Source: Nitrospirae bacterium JdFR-81
Lineage (GTDB): Bacteria; Nitrospirota; Thermodesulfovibrionia; UBA6902
DNA length: 50,878 bases
Direction of reading: 5' to 3'
NCBI GenBank assembly: GCA_002011735.1
Contig: MTOQ01000055.1
Location: forward strand, 1 to 50,878
The notes under the pieces are model-generated. The model was given only the letters and a program-made list of their open reading frames with translations. It did no database searches and was not told where the DNA came from. Every line of letters begins with the position of its first letter. The stretch's first letter is position 1. Made by a program: the position numbers and the translations under genes. Positions 50,667-50,878 of the stretch are shown one piece after another.

Positions 50667-50878
50667 TTTTCCCCTCCTTTTTATAAAAGAATTTTCTGCT
50701 CAGGGAAGCGTTTTTGCACTCTCTATAAAAAGGATTTAAGACTTTATCATAGAAGAAGTATCGCTGTCAAATGGGTGCCTCTTTCCGGTTAGGACATAGT
50801 ATCCACTGTGAGAATAATAAACCATGGAAGAGGAGGAATATCAGACCCTTCGTCCCCAGGGATAAAGAAGAAGCCTCT

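Noticed and set aside
50736-50825. 29-residue minus-strand frame upstream of fhs
   Set aside because: No ribosome site, no recognised family and too short to separate from chance at the window edge.

Overview
The window reads as a chromosomal segment of a strictly anaerobic, autotrophy-capable bacterium using the Wood-Ljungdahl pathway. It carries a bacterial-type CO dehydrogenase/acetyl-CoA synthase (with the CODH-binding N-terminal domain of AcsB), corrinoid protein, methyltransferase, CooC-type maturases and most of the tetrahydrofolate C1 branch. The gene set, long minus-strand operons, DUF2007-Crp pair and osmolyte genes are what I would expect of a Nitrospirota (Thermodesulfovibrio-like) or related deep anaerobe. 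That assignment is inference from gene content, not a phylogeny.

Layout. 1-1.75 kb: a decayed RelE-like toxin end, a DUF2007-Crp/Fnr pair and a YacP-like NYN protein. 1.8-15.8 kb: one long minus-strand run, read cooC, acsE, acsD, acsC, fur-family regulator, acsB, acsA(CODH), then a NuoE/HydC-, NuoF/HydB-, small Fe-S- and NuoG-like set. Junctions in the last part overlap or nearly touch, so CODH is genetically tied to an NAD(H)/FMN/Fe-S module that lacks any hydrogenase or formate dehydrogenase active site. 15.9-22 kb: four exported proteins (FN3-DUF1566 and CapA-like lipoproteins; two A+T-richer secreted proteins). 22-24.2 kb: TrpB2 and ThyX.

24.2-36.2 kb is an osmolyte island. A minus operon carries a GT81 glucosyl-3-phosphoglycerate synthase, a coiled-coil protein, an internally duplicated DUF5752-like protein, TreT-like trehalose synthase, fused OtsA-OtsB and two different ClC channels/antiporters. 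Divergent from it are a glycerate kinase, an MNT/HEPN pair and a GpgP/MpgP-type phosphatase. Together they could make trehalose by two routes, make glucosylglycerate, and recycle glycerate.

36.3-38 kb holds a LuxR-type regulator, a probable response-regulator remnant, a perfect 15-bp hairpin and a papain-like protease. 38-43.8 kb (minus): panB, SlyD-like PPIase, lgt, metF, metV, folE and an unusually long FolD. 43.9-50.7 kb: an exported HExxH peptidase, then 5-formyl-THF cyclo-ligase, a second CooC, aroE, a DUF512 radical-SAM protein, pgsA and fhs.

How it works together: formate is activated by Fhs, moved through FolD and MetF/MetV to methyl-THF, transferred by AcsE to the AcsCD corrinoid protein, and condensed with CO from AcsA on AcsB. 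The adjacent NADH module would exchange CODH/ferredoxin electrons with NAD(H). Several lone genes show a -10 box 5-7 nt upstream of the ATG and no Shine-Dalgarno, which suggests frequent leaderless transcripts. I saw no rRNA, tRNA, CRISPR array or insertion sequence. No gene-free stretch exceeds about 300 bases.
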